Shown here in pieces: positions 22,372-32,830 of a stretch of 64,000 nucleotides of DNA. Position 1 is the first letter of the stretch, and the number at the start of each line of letters is the position of its first letter. The translations under genes and the position numbers were made by a program. This stretch comes from Notamacropus eugenii (taxonomy: Eukaryota > Chordata > Mammalia > Diprotodontia > Macropodidae), in NCBI RefSeq assembly GCF_028372415.1, contig NC_092875.1, positions 406,549,239 to 406,613,238 of the forward strand, read 5' to 3'. A model generated the notes under the pieces. That model made no database searches and was not told the DNA's origin. It saw only the letters and a list, made by a program, of their open reading frames with translations.

Positions 22372-23970
22372 AAAAGAAACCAAAGCACATGTCAGCAGTT
22401 GATTTAAATGATAACTCTGTTCTAGATAAAGATGATCAGTGTTTACTTCTTATAAAGTTGGATAGACAAATCAAGAAAAAAATAACCCTAATGAGAAGAA
22501 ACAAGCCCAAGAAGTACACAAAGAAGACAGTGAAAGGGAAGGAGATAAAGAAAAAGCTACTGAGGATGCAGAAGAAAGTGATGTCCCAGATAGTCACTCT
22601 GACCTTGACTCTATGGACAGTGAGAAAAAAACCATTGTACATGAGAGTCAAAAGAAAAAAACAAATCCAGGCACCTGAAAAAAATTCAAGTGATGCAAAT
22701 CAAACAGCGATAATGAAAGCTGCTCGAGTCGAATTCCTATACATATTTGCTGCTCCTAATTCCTATGAGGAACTTAAGCCTCTACTCTCAGGAAAATCAA
22801 CACAACAGCAACTTGTGATGGTCAAGAGAACTCAGAAATGCAACCATCCAAGTCTTGCTGTGGGAAACAAAGTAAAATTAGAAAAACTTTTTGGCTCCCT
22901 TTTGGAGTATGTTGGGAGTTTGGCTACTTAAGGCACCATCAGATCTCAAATTTATTGACACATCAGTTGTGCAGTTGGTTCTAAAAGCTTTGCTAGATGC
23001 TTTCTGAATCTGCAAGTAGCTCTGCTAAATTTAAACATCTCAGAGACACTTTGCATGAGATGGAAAAAAGGAATCAAAGGCCATGCAGCATTTCTGGGGT
23101 TAGACATATTCATCTATTTGAAAATTAATGGAATATTATTTTCAACTTGTGATGACCATGAACCAATGCTAAGTGTCCTGTCATGTAATTCAAATATGTC
23201 GTTGAAAGACTTTTTTGTGCACTTCTTATCTATCTTTTTGTCCCAAAGATTTGTATCTGAACTTGTTAACTTCCTTGCTGCTGTGCTTCACTTAGTGACT
23301 CAACAAAGGCACTCAAGGTTACACTCTGGTGCATCCTTTAAACCACTAGGGAAGAATTCAGAACTGCTCTTGGTTTCTGATAAGGAAGATATGGAAGCTC
23401 AGATAAAGAAAAGTCTCCTGCCCACCCACCCTCAGTAAAGTGAGTGGATTAAAACAAAGCAGTGAAACAGAAACAAATCATATCAGATTATCAGGCATAT
23501 CTCTGTATCTAAACTCCATTAAACAATGTTTAGCTATGTCCAGTACAGGGCCATCTCTTCCTGAAAAAATGAAGCCTATTGAAGCCCTCTTTCCAGAGCA
23601 CATTCTAGAGTGTTCATACCACAAGGAGCTGCAAGGGTTCTGAGCAAAAGCAAAAAATAAAATAACTTTTCAGTAGCCTGGCTACCCAGGAAGGTGAATA
23701 GAAGGCCTTGAAAAGGAAAAAGTTAAAAAATAAGTTGTTTTATGAGTAGAAAAGGATTTAGTTTTTATTTATACTAAGCAAAGACTGTTCTGAATTCACA
23801 GTGGATTTTGTATCAAGGTTGCATGGATAGAATTACACATCTCCACTTGTGCAAATACAGGCTTGAACATGCACATTGGGGCATCACTGTATTCAAGTCA
23901 GTTCCTTAATTGTTAAGCTACAAATGACTTTTGATATATTTTTGTAGTTTAATAAAATCTCAATCTGGAA
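22372..23970 (+). pseudogene. NOP14: NOP14 processed pseudogene
   Basis: NOP14 is a nucleolar protein needed for small-subunit ribosome assembly. The plus strand, in several frames and without introns, tracks its C-terminal half in order: an acidic/lysine-rich segment (22390-22690), FAAPNSYEELKPLLSGKSTQ and QKCNHPSLAVGNKVKLEKLF (to 22930), LDIFIYLKINGILF (23106-23150), LSQRFVSELVNFL (about 23240), PLGKNSELLLVS, ETNHIRLSG (23471), and SSLATQEGE followed by a lysine-rich end (about 23670-23730). About 100 codons before that final block are missing. Frameshifts and stops are frequent. An AATAAA at 23951-23956 marks the old mRNA end. The 5' end abuts the end of an L1. Confidence 0.88.
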
Positions 23971-24072
23971 GTGGAGGAAAACTAGTTCATTTATAACTGA
24001 GTTAGTGGAGGGAGGGGTAAGTGCAGGTTAATCAGCAGGCCCGCTTCATTTCAGCCTCTTCCTCAAGCACAT
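23971..24072. other. Short unassigned stretch
   Basis: Sequence between the NOP14 retrocopy and the exon-like frame. Nothing recognised. Confidence 0.4.
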
Positions 24073-24270
24073 TCAGACCTTTGCGTCCTTAGAAAGTCTA
24101 GAAGACACAGTGAAGTCCTTACTGGTCAGCTCATGAACTTGCAGGGCCTCAGAGTCATACTGCAAAACAGTGATTCTCAGTGTAAAACATTCAGGTTGGA
24201 AGGTGGAGGAGACTGGATAGAGATAGGCTGAAGCTAGGGCTGCATCAAAGTTGTTTTTGAAAGTAAATTC
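24073..24270 (-). other. Exon-like open frame with splice-acceptor context (unidentified)
   Basis: On the minus strand a T9 tract and GATACCAG form a good splice-acceptor-like sequence ending at 24271. From 24270 the phase-0 frame stays open for 65 codons to TGA at 24073-24075. The peptide (starts EFTFKNNFDAALASAYLYPV, contains FTLRITVLQYDSEALQVHEL, ends SRLSKDAKV) has balanced composition, unlike repeat translations. I do not recognise the family. It could be the last coding exon of an unknown gene or part of a processed pseudogene whose poly(A) is lost. No upstream partner exon was identified. Confidence 0.3.
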
Positions 24271-24308
24271 CTGGTATCAAAAAAAAAATTATTTGCAATC
24301 TACATAAA

Positions 24309-24365
24309 TGCTGCTGCTGCTGCTGCTACTACTACTACTACCACCACCACCACCATTATTATTAG
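24309..24365. repeat. Compound trinucleotide microsatellite CTG-CTA-CCA-TTA
   Basis: Consecutive runs of CTG, CTA, CCA and ATT triplets in register, each about 3-6 units long. Confidence 0.95.
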
Positions 24366-24642
24366 CTATTATCTAACTATATTCTAACAGAGTAATGTGC
24401 CTTCATACAAAAACAACTAGAACTTAGATTTCCCACTTGAGGGATTATTTGGCTAGAATCTTTACAGCTTAATTTTAAATATGATATGGCCTCCGAGTCA
24501 TCATGCTTTCTTTCCTGGACAGATTTAACAGAAATATGTCTGGTGTCAACAGTGATGATTCTCTATGGGTATCCAGTACCTAATGCATTCCAGCTGCTCT
24601 GGTAGAACACACTGAAAGCAATGATGGGGCAAGCCCCCTACA
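24366..24642. other. Stretch without recognised gene
   Basis: No gene or repeat recognised. Confidence 0.4.
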
Positions 24643-25254
24643 TGGGGCAGAACAAAGATGGTAGGGGACCTGCTAGGGTTCTCCCCCCAAACCCCTCAAA
24701 AAACTTGTAAAAAATGACTCTAAACAAATTCTAGAACAGCAGAAACCACAAAATGAGGAACTAAAGCAAATTTCCAGCCCAAGACAATCTGGAAGGTCAA
24801 CAGGAAGGATCTATGAGCTGAACCCAGCATGGACAGAGCTGGAATAGACCTTAGGAGACTGAGTCACTGGTGATTGCTGCAGTTTCCGGACTTCTCAACC
24901 CACAAACACCAAAGACAGCTTTGAAGGTCACTGGAAAGGGTCTCTCACCTGACTGAGAGGGGAGTGTGGTCCAGCTCCCACTTTAGCCCTGATGTCAGCC
25001 CCAGGATGGCGGCAGCCACTGCTGTAACAAAGGCTGCTTCTGGAGCCCTACACCTAACAAAGAGCTCAAAAGTCAAGTAAGTGGCTAAGAAATGAGCAAA
25101 TGGAGGAAAAGAAACACAATATAGATTCTTACTTTCTCAGTGAAGAGGTATTTTCTTACATCATTAATGATAAGGAACATCAAAACATACAACCAAAAAA
25201 AGACAACAAAGTCAAAGCTCATGCATCCAAAGCCTCTAAGAAAAAGAAGAATTG

Positions 25255-25669
25255 AGGAGCAGGACCAGGAGAACTTTGTACACAGCAACAACCACAATGT
25301 GCGAGGAATTTTTCTGGTAGACAATACTTCATTGCGATGCATGGACTTAAAAAATTTCCAATGGACTCGAGGCAAAATGCCTTCCACATCCAGAGAAAAT
25401 AATGATGGAATTGGATTACAAATGGAAACAGACCATTTTCTTTTGTACTATGTTTTGTTTTGTTTTATGGTTTCTCCCATTCATTTTAATTCTTCTATGC
25501 AACATGTATTTAATAAGAATGTACATGTAGAACCTATGTAAGATTGTACATCATCTCAGGGAGGGAGTGGGGAGGAAGGGGGGAATGAGGGGAAGGAAGG
25601 GGGAAAAATCTAAGATATATGAAAGCAATTATCAAACACAAAACAAATAATTCAATTTAAAAAAAGAAA
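25255..25669 (+). mobile_element. Nested L1 3'-UTR insertion with short TSD
   Basis: A 5'-truncated L1 tail ('GGAGAACTTTGTACACAGCA', 'GGCAAAATGCCTTCCACATC', a G-rich stretch, then A-rich end) splits the HAL1 ORF1. AAGAATTG flanks it at 25247-25254 and 25670-25677, consistent with a target duplication. Confidence 0.75.
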
Positions 25670-25677
25670 AAGAATTG

Positions 25678-26580
25678 GTCTCAGGTCATGGAAGAGCTTA
25701 AGAAACATTTTGAAAATCAAATAAGAAAAGTAGAAGAAAAATTGGGAAGAGAAATAAGAGTGATGTAAGAAAATCAGGAAAAATGAGTCAACAGTTTGCT
25801 AAAGGAAATCTAAAAAAATGCTGGAGAAAATAACACCTTTAAAATTGGACTAACCCAAATGGCAAAAGAGGTCCAAAAAGTCAGTGAGGAGAAGAATGCC
25901 TTAAAAAGCAGAATGGGCCAAATGGAAAAAGCGGTCCAAAAGCTCACTGAAGAAAATTATTTCTTCAAAATTAGAATGGAGCAAATGGAAGCTAATGACT
26001 TTATGAGAAATCAAGAAATCACAAGACAAAACCAAAAGAATGAAAAAATAGAAGACAATATGAAGAATCTCATTGGAAAAACAAATGGCCTGGAAAATGG
26101 AGAAATAATTTTAAAATTATTGAACTACCTAAAATTCATGATCAAATAAAGTAATTGTCAAAGAAAACTGCCCTGATATTCTAGAACCAGAGGGTAAAAT
26201 AGAAGTGGAAAAAATTCACCAATCACCTCCTGAAAAACATCCCAAAAGAAAAACTCCTAGGAATATTGTAACCAAATCCCAGAGTTCCCAGGCCAAGGAG
26301 AAAATATTACAGTAAACAGCCAGAAAGAAACCATTCAGGTATTGTGGAAATACAATCAAGATAACACAAGATCTTCTACACGAAAGGATTGAAGGGTTTG
26401 GAATATGATATTCCATAGGTCAAAGGACATAGGATTAAAACCAAGAATTACCTACCCAACAAAATTGAGTATAATACTTCAGGGAAAGAAATAGACATTC
26501 AATGAAATAGAGGACTTTTGAGCATTCTTGATGTAAAGACCATAACTGAACAGAAAATTTGACTTCCAAATACAAAAATC
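25678..26580 (+). pseudogene. Degenerate HAL1 ORF1 (3' main part)
   Basis: The coiled coil from MEELKKHFENQIRKVEEKLG, the ENYFFKIRMEQMEANDFMRN segment, and degraded RNA-binding and C-terminal boxes are visible with multiple frame breaks. Confidence 0.75.
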
Positions 26581-27126
26581 AAAAGAAGCATGAAAAGGTA
26601 AACAAGAAAGAGAAACAATAAGGGACTTATTAAAGTTGAATTGTTTACATTCCTACATGGAAAAATGATATTTGTAATTCATGAGATCTTTCTCAATATT
26701 AGCATAGTTGGAGGGAATACATACATATACATATATGTGTGTATGTATATGTGCATGTATATGTATGTATAGAGAGACAGAGGTCACAGGGTGAGATGAA
26801 TATGAAGGGATGATATCTAAAAAGAAAATTAAGTGTTGAGAGGAATATGTTAGAAGAAAGAAAAAGGGAGAAGTAGAATGTAGTAAATCATTTCACTTAA
26901 AAGAGGCAAGAAAGAGCTTTTACAATAGAGGAGAAGAAGGGGAAGGTGAGAGGGAATAAGTGAGCCTCCCTTTCATCAGATTTAGCTTCAGGAGGGAATA
27001 ACATACACACTCATTGGGTATGGAAGTTTATCTTACCCTATAGGAAAGTAGGGGGAAGACGATAAGAAAGGAGGGATAATAGAAGGGATGGCAGACTGGG
27101 GGAAGGAGTAATCAGAAGCAAACACT

Positions 27127-27270
27127 CTCTTTCATATCCATGTCCTTTAATCCATTCCCACAGCAGCCACTCAACCTCAGACCCTCATTTTCTATCATGG
27201 GAATATTGCTAGAATCTTCTTCTTGGTCTCTCTGCCCCATGTTTCTCTCCACTCTCCTCCATCCTGCACA
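27127..27270 (+). mobile_element. L2-type LINE fragment
   Basis: Pyrimidine-rich sequence ('CATGTCCTTTAATCCATTCC', 'CTTCTTGGTCTCTCTGCCCC') resembling the L2 region before the 3' end. Confidence 0.5.
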
Positions 27271-27274
27271 CTAA

Positions 27275-27475
27275 TGGAGTCCAACTCCAATAGAAATGGG
27301 GGCCACTAAACTATGCATGAGGATTCCTGCAGGCTGCGTATTAACTTAGAAAACCACATATTAACTGACCTATGTTCTATTGAATCTTTATTTATTCTGT
27401 TGAATGTTTCCCAGTTACATTTTACTCTGGTTTGAGCTGCACTGGGGAGTATAGCCATCTGACACCTCTGCTCCA
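27275..27475. mobile_element. hAT-like miniature element (second family)
   Basis: The left part 'GGAGTCCAACTCCAATAGAA...GGGGGCCACTAAAC' and the right end 'CATCTGACACCTCTG' correspond to the inverted ends of a non-autonomous hAT family with CAGAGGTGTCA-type termini. The middle is AT-rich. Moderately diverged. Confidence 0.5.
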
Positions 27476-27519
27476 CACAAACACCAATGTAACTTTTTTA
27501 AAGTTCAAGTTCAGCCATG

Positions 27520-27775
27520 GGCATTGCCATTGTTGTTGTATTATATTAGTCATGTATAAGCTCTTTTTGACCCCATTTGGCAAGATACTGTGGTTTGAGT
27601 GGTTTGCCATTTCTTTCTTCAGTTCCTTTTACAGATGAGGAAACTGAGACAAATAGGGTTAAGTGACTTGCCCAGGGTCACACAGCTAGTATGTGTCTGA
27701 AAGATTTGAACTCATAAGGATAATTCTTCCTGACTCCAAGTCCAGTGTTCCAACCATTGTGACACCTAGCCAAGC
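27520..27775 (-). mobile_element. tRNA-derived marsupial SINE (antisense)
   Basis: 'TTTGCCATTTCTTTCTTCAG', 'CAGATGAGGAAACTGAGACA', 'AAGTGACTTGCCCAGGGTCA' and 'TTCTTCCTGACTCCAAGTCC' identify it. It lies directly after the MITE. Confidence 0.8.
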
Positions 27776-27779
27776 CCAG

Positions 27780-28212
27780 AGTTTCATTATCTGCAAGATG
27801 AAGTGTAAAACCCATTTGGGGCATTTAAAGGTCTTGAAAAGCTTGTCTCTCCCTCCAATCCAGCCTCCTTACACACTATTCCCCTCCATGCACTTTGTAG
27901 TTCAGCTACATGAGCCTACTTACTGTTCCTCACACAGAACACTGCACTCTCAGGAGTATGCCTTTGCCCAGGGCCCAGGGCCTGGAATGCCACCCCTAAT
28001 CACCTCTCCATCTGGAAATCTGTTGTTTTCTTTCCAGCTTAGCATGAGCAGCACCTTCCACAGGAGGACTTTTCTGGTTCCTCCGGTTGCTGTTATCCCA
28101 TTACCCAGGATGCATCCTGGGTGCATTGTCTCCTCAGTAAGAACACAAGCTTCTTGAGAGACCACAACACAGCCCCCTACCACATAGTAGGTGCTTAATA
28201 AATCTTTGGTTT
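27780..28212 (+). mobile_element. L2-type LINE 3' end
   Basis: Ends 'ACCACATAGTAGGTGCTTAATAAAT', the standard L2 tail. The upstream part fits the L2 terminal ORF ('GCCTGGAATGCCACCCC', 'GCACCTTCCACAGGAGG'). Apparent open frames here are LINE relics. Confidence 0.7.
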
Positions 28213-28675
28213 ATTAGTCTCATTTCACAGAAAAACAAATAGAGACCCAAAGGATGAAATGAATTTTCCATGCTCACACAAATAGTGAGCAGAATGTCAG
28301 TTAAAAAGGAACTCAAAGGCCATATAGCCCCCCACAATATCTGAACAGAAATCTCCTCAATAGTATGCCCAAGGGGTGTGCCAGGCCAATAGTGGAGCCC
28401 AAATCATCAGACTTCAACTCCATTTCTTTTTGCACTGACGGTATCACCACCTTCCTAGCTATCCCTCCCTTTCTGCTACCAGCTGCTTTCCTGCTAGGCG
28501 TTCAATTAAATTCAGCAAGGATTTATTGAAGCCCAAATTTAATTCCATGGCTTTTGAATATTTATTAATTGAAGTGACAACTTGCCAAAGAAAGTTGTAA
28601 ACCAGCTACAGCCCTGGGGCCACTGCTGGGGTTTAGACTAATCATGATAGAAACCTGAAAAGTGGGGGCCAAAAG
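28213..28675. other. Stretch without recognised gene
   Basis: Includes a MIR-like piece near 28215-28300 ('CATTTCACAGAAAAACAAAT'). No exon supported. Confidence 0.4.
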
Positions 28676-28679
28676 TAGT

Positions 28680-28830
28680 GAGATCTCCCATTTTATGAAG
28701 AAGAAAACAGAAATTCAGACAGTTTAATTAACCTGGTCTCAATCACTAACAAATATCAGAGCCAGAACTCAAGTCCAGGGCTTCTAGATTCATAACCATT
28801 TCTCCTTCTGCTCTACCCTGCTGTTTCACT
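28680..28830 (+). mobile_element. MIR-related SINE fragment
   Basis: 'CCCATTTTATGAAGAAGAAA', 'AACAAATATCAGAGCCAGAA' and 'CTCAAGTCCAGGGCTTCTAG' fit the 'gaggaaactgag' MIR-like family. Confidence 0.5.
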
Positions 28831-28904
28831 TGGATCCTTCCAGCACCAGAATCCTGGGCCACAAGCAGGAACCTGTGTTGGTAACCTCTGCTCCTCCCCA
28901 TCGT

Positions 28905-29165
28905 GTGTGTATAGGTATAGGAATATTTGTGTTAGCTTTATGTTATATGTATGTGTATGTTTGTATGTATGTGTGTATTATACATATACATGTATATATC
29001 CATATATTATGTTTGCATGTATATAGGTATTGGTTCAGGTTTTTATATATATGTTTTATATGTGCACACATGTATATGTATGCATATGTGTATTATATGT
29101 GTGCATGTATATATGTGTGTGTATAATGTATGTATGTATGGGTACAGGTTGTTAAACGTATATTA
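28905..29165. repeat. (TGTA)n/(TATG)n microsatellite
   Basis: A long imperfect alternating tetranucleotide tract. The Y/V/C/M-rich translations are artefacts. Confidence 0.9.
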
Positions 29166-29845
29166 TATGTCTTTGTATCCCCTATGCTTAGCCCAGTGCC
29201 TTGAACTAGAGAATTCATTGTCAGTCTTATCTTTTTCTTTTCCTACCGAGCGTTTTTAATTACAGAAGAGAGGTGGAATAACTTGGCAACTTTAGAATGT
29301 TAAGTGTCTATAATTCAAAGGGGTGTCAATAAAGATGAATTTTTCACTTCTCCCTAGGCGCCAGTTCAGAATTGAGTTTCTTGGCAATGACAAATGAAGC
29401 TCTAAAAACAGGAAAACCAGATTTCAAACTGAAATAATTCTCTGCAAATAGAGGAGGGTACTGCACTCAGGTCTTTGTAATCTGTAAGTGAGAAAATGCA
29501 TTCACTTGAATTCTGGATGTCTGATTACAAAGTAAGGATCATTAGAGGATGGCTGTCATATAAAACTTTTAAACCATTAAGGAAAAGGTTTGTGTAGTAT
29601 TTATATGTATCCCTATAGTCATGGGCCAGCTCCAAGAGCTCAGTCAGGATGGACTATAGAAAGGAGGCAGGAAGAAGTCATCTTTTTCAGACTTGACCCA
29701 ACTTCTCTCATACAATGGAAAGGCCTCTTGTCTTAAAGCTAGGAGTCTTAGCTTCATACCCTAATGCTGACACTTAATACTTGTAGGACCCTTGATGGGT
29801 CTCTTAAATTACCCAAATCCAAAAAAATCTAATCTGTAAAGTCAT
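29166..29845. other. Stretch without recognised gene
   Basis: AT-rich, no repeat family recognised. 'TCTCCCTAGGCG' at 29350 resembles a splice acceptor but no open coding stretch follows. Confidence 0.4.
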
Positions 29846-29849
29846 TTTA

Positions 29850-30060
29850 TCAGTCAATTAGCATTTATTAAAGTTTAGTATGAGCCAGGCCATGTGCCAA
29901 ATATTTAAGACAAAAAGAAAAGACAAAAAATAAGTCCCTTGCCTTTAAAGGGTTTAACATTCTAATGCCTGAGATAACATGAATATAAACTGATAGAAAT
30001 AAAATACATCTAGCATATGAAGGGAATTATGATTTTTATAATAATCAATATGATATGTGT
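29850..30060 (+). mobile_element. Ancient interspersed repeat, 5' part
   Basis: 'AGCATTTATTAAAG...GAGCCAGGCCATGTGCCAAA' and 'CCTTTAAAGGGTTTAACATT' match the start of a long, old therian repeat, other parts of which occur at 30555, 34845 and 39530. I do not assign its class. Confidence 0.5.
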
Positions 30061-30550
30061 AATGAATATACTAATAATTTAGAACTCTCAAGAGCTGACT
30101 TTTCCAGCTTATAAGTCAGAGCTCACAATATAGCTTGAAACGATCAACTAAACTTTGACAATGCTCAAAACCATTGCCTGTGTACTTTTAGTGAAGCAAA
30201 TTGTAGAACCTGTTCCCATCACAGAACTCTGATTCTGTGTCTTAGGGAAGGAGGTCACAATCCTCAAACACTTTACTCCATATCTGTATTGTGGGATTTG
30301 TGGGTTTCCTGTAGGAAATCACTAAACAATTGTTTATAATCCACCTTCCCCACCCCCTTCCCATTTGTGATTTATGTTTATAATCTCTGTCTTCACTTCA
30401 GCAAGGTAAAATTCAGATGAGAATTCCTGATTTGCAAATCTGTTCCTCGTAATGAAACAGATTAATTAAATCCCTGCCTACTTATTGGCTGGCCCTTTGT
30501 CTCTGGCCTGCTATATAGTCATTCTCAGTTTAGAGACTGACTCAGTAACA
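30061..30550. other. Stretch without recognised gene
   Basis: No gene seen. Confidence 0.4.
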
Positions 30551-30554
30551 TCCT

Positions 30555-31070
30555 GTTAACCAGTGTAAGTGGAAGGTAACCTTTGTGTTAGTCAGGAGGC
30601 TATTGCAAAAGATCACTTGAGAGGGGATGAGGGCCTGAACCAGTAGTGTGACTGTGTGAAAGGAGAAAAAGGGGATTTATAGGAGACATGCTGTAAAGGT
30701 AAAATTGACAAGTGTGGGCAACTGGTTAGAGATACCAGGTAAGTAAGAATAAGTTCTTGAGAATAGTGGTGCTCTCAATAGTAACATTCAGAGAAGGGGT
30801 GTGCTTAAGGGGAAAGATAATGAGTTCTGTTTTAGACAGAGTTTGAAACATAGCACATCCAGCTCAAAATGTCCAGTTAGTGATTCAGGAGAGAGCTCAG
30901 GAGAGAGACTAGGGCTGGATATGAGGATCTGAACATTATTTGCATAGAGATGGAGATATTAACGCTTACTCAACCTATATCACAGGGTTGTTAGTGACTA
31001 GGAAAGAACATAGTGAACCATAAAGCACTGTGTAAATGTGAGCTATTGTGGTTGCTATTGATAATATTAT
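30555..31070 (+). mobile_element. Ancient interspersed repeat, 3' part, plus MIR tail
   Basis: 'GATGAGGGCCTGAACCAGTA', 'GATAATGAGTTCTGTTTTAG' and 'GACTAGGGCTGGATATGAGG' are diagnostic blocks of the old long repeat. From about 30960 a MIR tail follows ('ATCACAGGGTTGTTAGTGAC', 'AAAGCACTGTGTAAATGTGA'). Confidence 0.55.
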
Positions 31071-31435
31071 TATTTTTATTTATCCAGGTCCCATCCCTTA
31101 CCAACAGTAGCTCAAAAAATTGATCTTTGTCCCATCTAACTTCTATATAATAATAACATCACTTATAAAGCTTAGTCATTTAGAAGCCATCCCTAAAAAG
31201 GCTTTCCCCATCATTGGTAACACCAGTGGACCTGAAGCTTACTTGTGGACCACCATCACTGGCATCCCCACTGGGCAGAACCAGCCTTGACCTCCAACAT
31301 GTCATCATCCACTTTCCTTTTCCTTTTCTCTTTCTGTACTCCTTCAAGTGTACCCTCTCCAAGAGTCCAGGCTGTACAAGGATTTTTACTTTTCTGTAGG
31401 TATCACGAACCCCTTTGGCAGCCTGCTGAAGCCTA
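31071..31435. other. Stretch without recognised gene
   Basis: Includes short open frames on both strands (31180-31481) of no recognised family. They overlap each other and lack splice context. Confidence 0.35.
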
Positions 31436-31439
31436 TAGA

Positions 31440-31600
31440 CCAGTTCTCAGAAAAACAAATCTTTTTAAGCGAATAAAGTAAAATATATAAAATTACAAAC
31501 AAAACCAATTGTATTGAAATGAGGATATATTTTTTCCCATGTAAGTTCACAGACCCACTGAAATCTGAAGACCCATGATTAAGAGTTCCTGTCCCTATGT
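31440..31600 (-). mobile_element. Non-autonomous DNA-transposon-like repeat
   Basis: 'AAAACCAATTGTATTGAAAT' and 'GTTCACAGACCCACTG...TTAAGAGTTCCT' fit the complement of a common mammalian MITE beginning GGTTCTTAAC and containing 'GGGGTCTGTGAAC'. Related pieces lie at 42530 and 56570. Confidence 0.45.
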
Positions 31601-31739
31601 GACTAGTAAATAAGTGGGGGAAGGAAATTGATGAGCCCAATTGTCAGACTACAGAGTGGATAATATCAGTGCCCAGACACATAGCAACTAGCCAATGGGG
31701 CCTTCATCCGAAGTCTTCCCAACCTAACATTGTCTCTCT

Positions 31740-32165
31740 ACATCCTGCTCATGAATTATCAGGGTGTTGCAGTACACATCATTAGACGATCTACTTATAA
31801 AATTTTTTCTTCTCCCCACCTCCAACTCTAGCCAAAAATCAACCAAATACCAAGGGGGGCAAGGTATTCTGCAGGAACTTTTATTCATATTCACAGCAGC
31901 ACGCTTTGCAATAGTCAAAGAACTAGAATCAAAGAGGGTGTTCTTCAGTCGGAGAAATGCTCAAAATTTACGGCATGTGAAGATCATAGAATATTATTAT
32001 ATAGGAAGAAATGGCAAGTATGAGCAATTTAGAGAAAGATAGGAAGATCTGCATGAATTGATACACAGTAAAATAGGCAGAATCAAGAGAATATTATATA
32101 AGACAATAACGCAAATAAAAAGAACATTAAAAGAAAGTTGAACTCTGAGTAATAAAAAAAAAACA
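31740..32165 (+). mobile_element. L1 ORF2 3'-end fragment
   Basis: 'AGCACGCTTTGCAATAGTCA', 'ATAGAATATTATTATATAGG' and 'CAGAATCAAGAGAATATTAT' match the L1 ORF2 end region, ending A-rich at about 32160. Confidence 0.6.
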
Positions 32166-32221
32166 ATTACTTAATGAAGGTCCTGGAAAAGAGATAATTA
32201 AATATACTTCTTGTCTCACAG

Positions 32222-32458
32222 TGGGGCAGCTTTGTAGCACAGTAGGAAAAAATGCCAGGCCTAGAGTCAGGAAGACCTGAGTTCTAACTTACTAGCTGTG
32301 TGACCCTAGGGAAGTCATTTAACTCAGTTTGCCTCAGTTTCCTCAAATGTAAAATGAGCTGGAGAAGGAAATGGCAAACCACTTCAGTATCTTTGCCAAG
32401 AAAAATTCCAAATGGGATCATGGAAAATCAGACAGGATTGAACAATGACGACAACCAC
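32222..32458 (+). mobile_element. tRNA-derived marsupial SINE, near full length
   Basis: Starts GGGGCAGCTTTGTAGCACAG and contains 'TAGAGTCAGGAAGACCTGAG', 'AGCTGTGTGACCCTAGGGAA', 'GAGCTGGAGAAGGAAATGGC' and the A-rich end. Confidence 0.85.
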
Positions 32459-32639
32459 CTCCCTTGCTGCTGCTGAGTACACAGGAATTAAAGACATCAC
32501 CAGATAAAGTTTCTGCATCAGATATTTCCTCTGTCGTATGGAGTATTTTATATTGGGAGTGGAAGGAAATGGTAGCTATATAAAGACCAAAGATATCAAT
32601 TAGAGATTTTTTTTTAAAGAATCAAGATTTCTCTATTTA

Positions 32640-32830
32640 CTTGTAGTAGATCATAGATTTAGAGCTAGAAAGAATATTAGCAAACATTGAATCCAACATC
32701 CCTTTTTTTACAGAGGAGGAAACTGGAGAAGTAAAGGAGGATCACCCAGGTAATTAGTAGCTGAACAAGAATTTGAACTCAAGTCCTTTGACTCAAAATT
32801 CAGTGTATTTCATTCTACTAAATTACCTTT
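32640..32830 (+). mobile_element. MIR-related SINE
   Basis: 'ATAGATTTAGAGCTAGAAAG', 'TTTTACAGAGGAGGAAACTG' and 'GAATTTGAACTCAAGTCCTT' match the 'gaggaaactgag' family. Confidence 0.7.

Larger units (their letters stand above)
24643..27126 (+). mobile_element. Half-L1 (HAL1-like) retrotransposon, old copy 2
   Basis: Begins GGGGCAGAACAAAGATGG and has the same AT-rich 5' UTR subtype as the copies at 4520 and 39784. An ORF1 relic follows (about 25680-26580, with EVQKVSEEKNALKSRMGQME-type coiled coil readable at 25859-26149). The 3' UTR is cut off at about 27126, before the final tail. An L1 3' fragment is nested inside the N-terminal part of ORF1 (25255-25669). No ORF2. Confidence 0.8.

Noticed and set aside
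28830..29259. Cys/Tyr/Met/Val-rich small frames
   Set aside because: Translations of a TGTA-type microsatellite.
31180..31481. Overlapping frames on both strands near a moderately GC-rich patch
   Set aside because: No family recognised, no splice context and mutual overlap; insufficient support.
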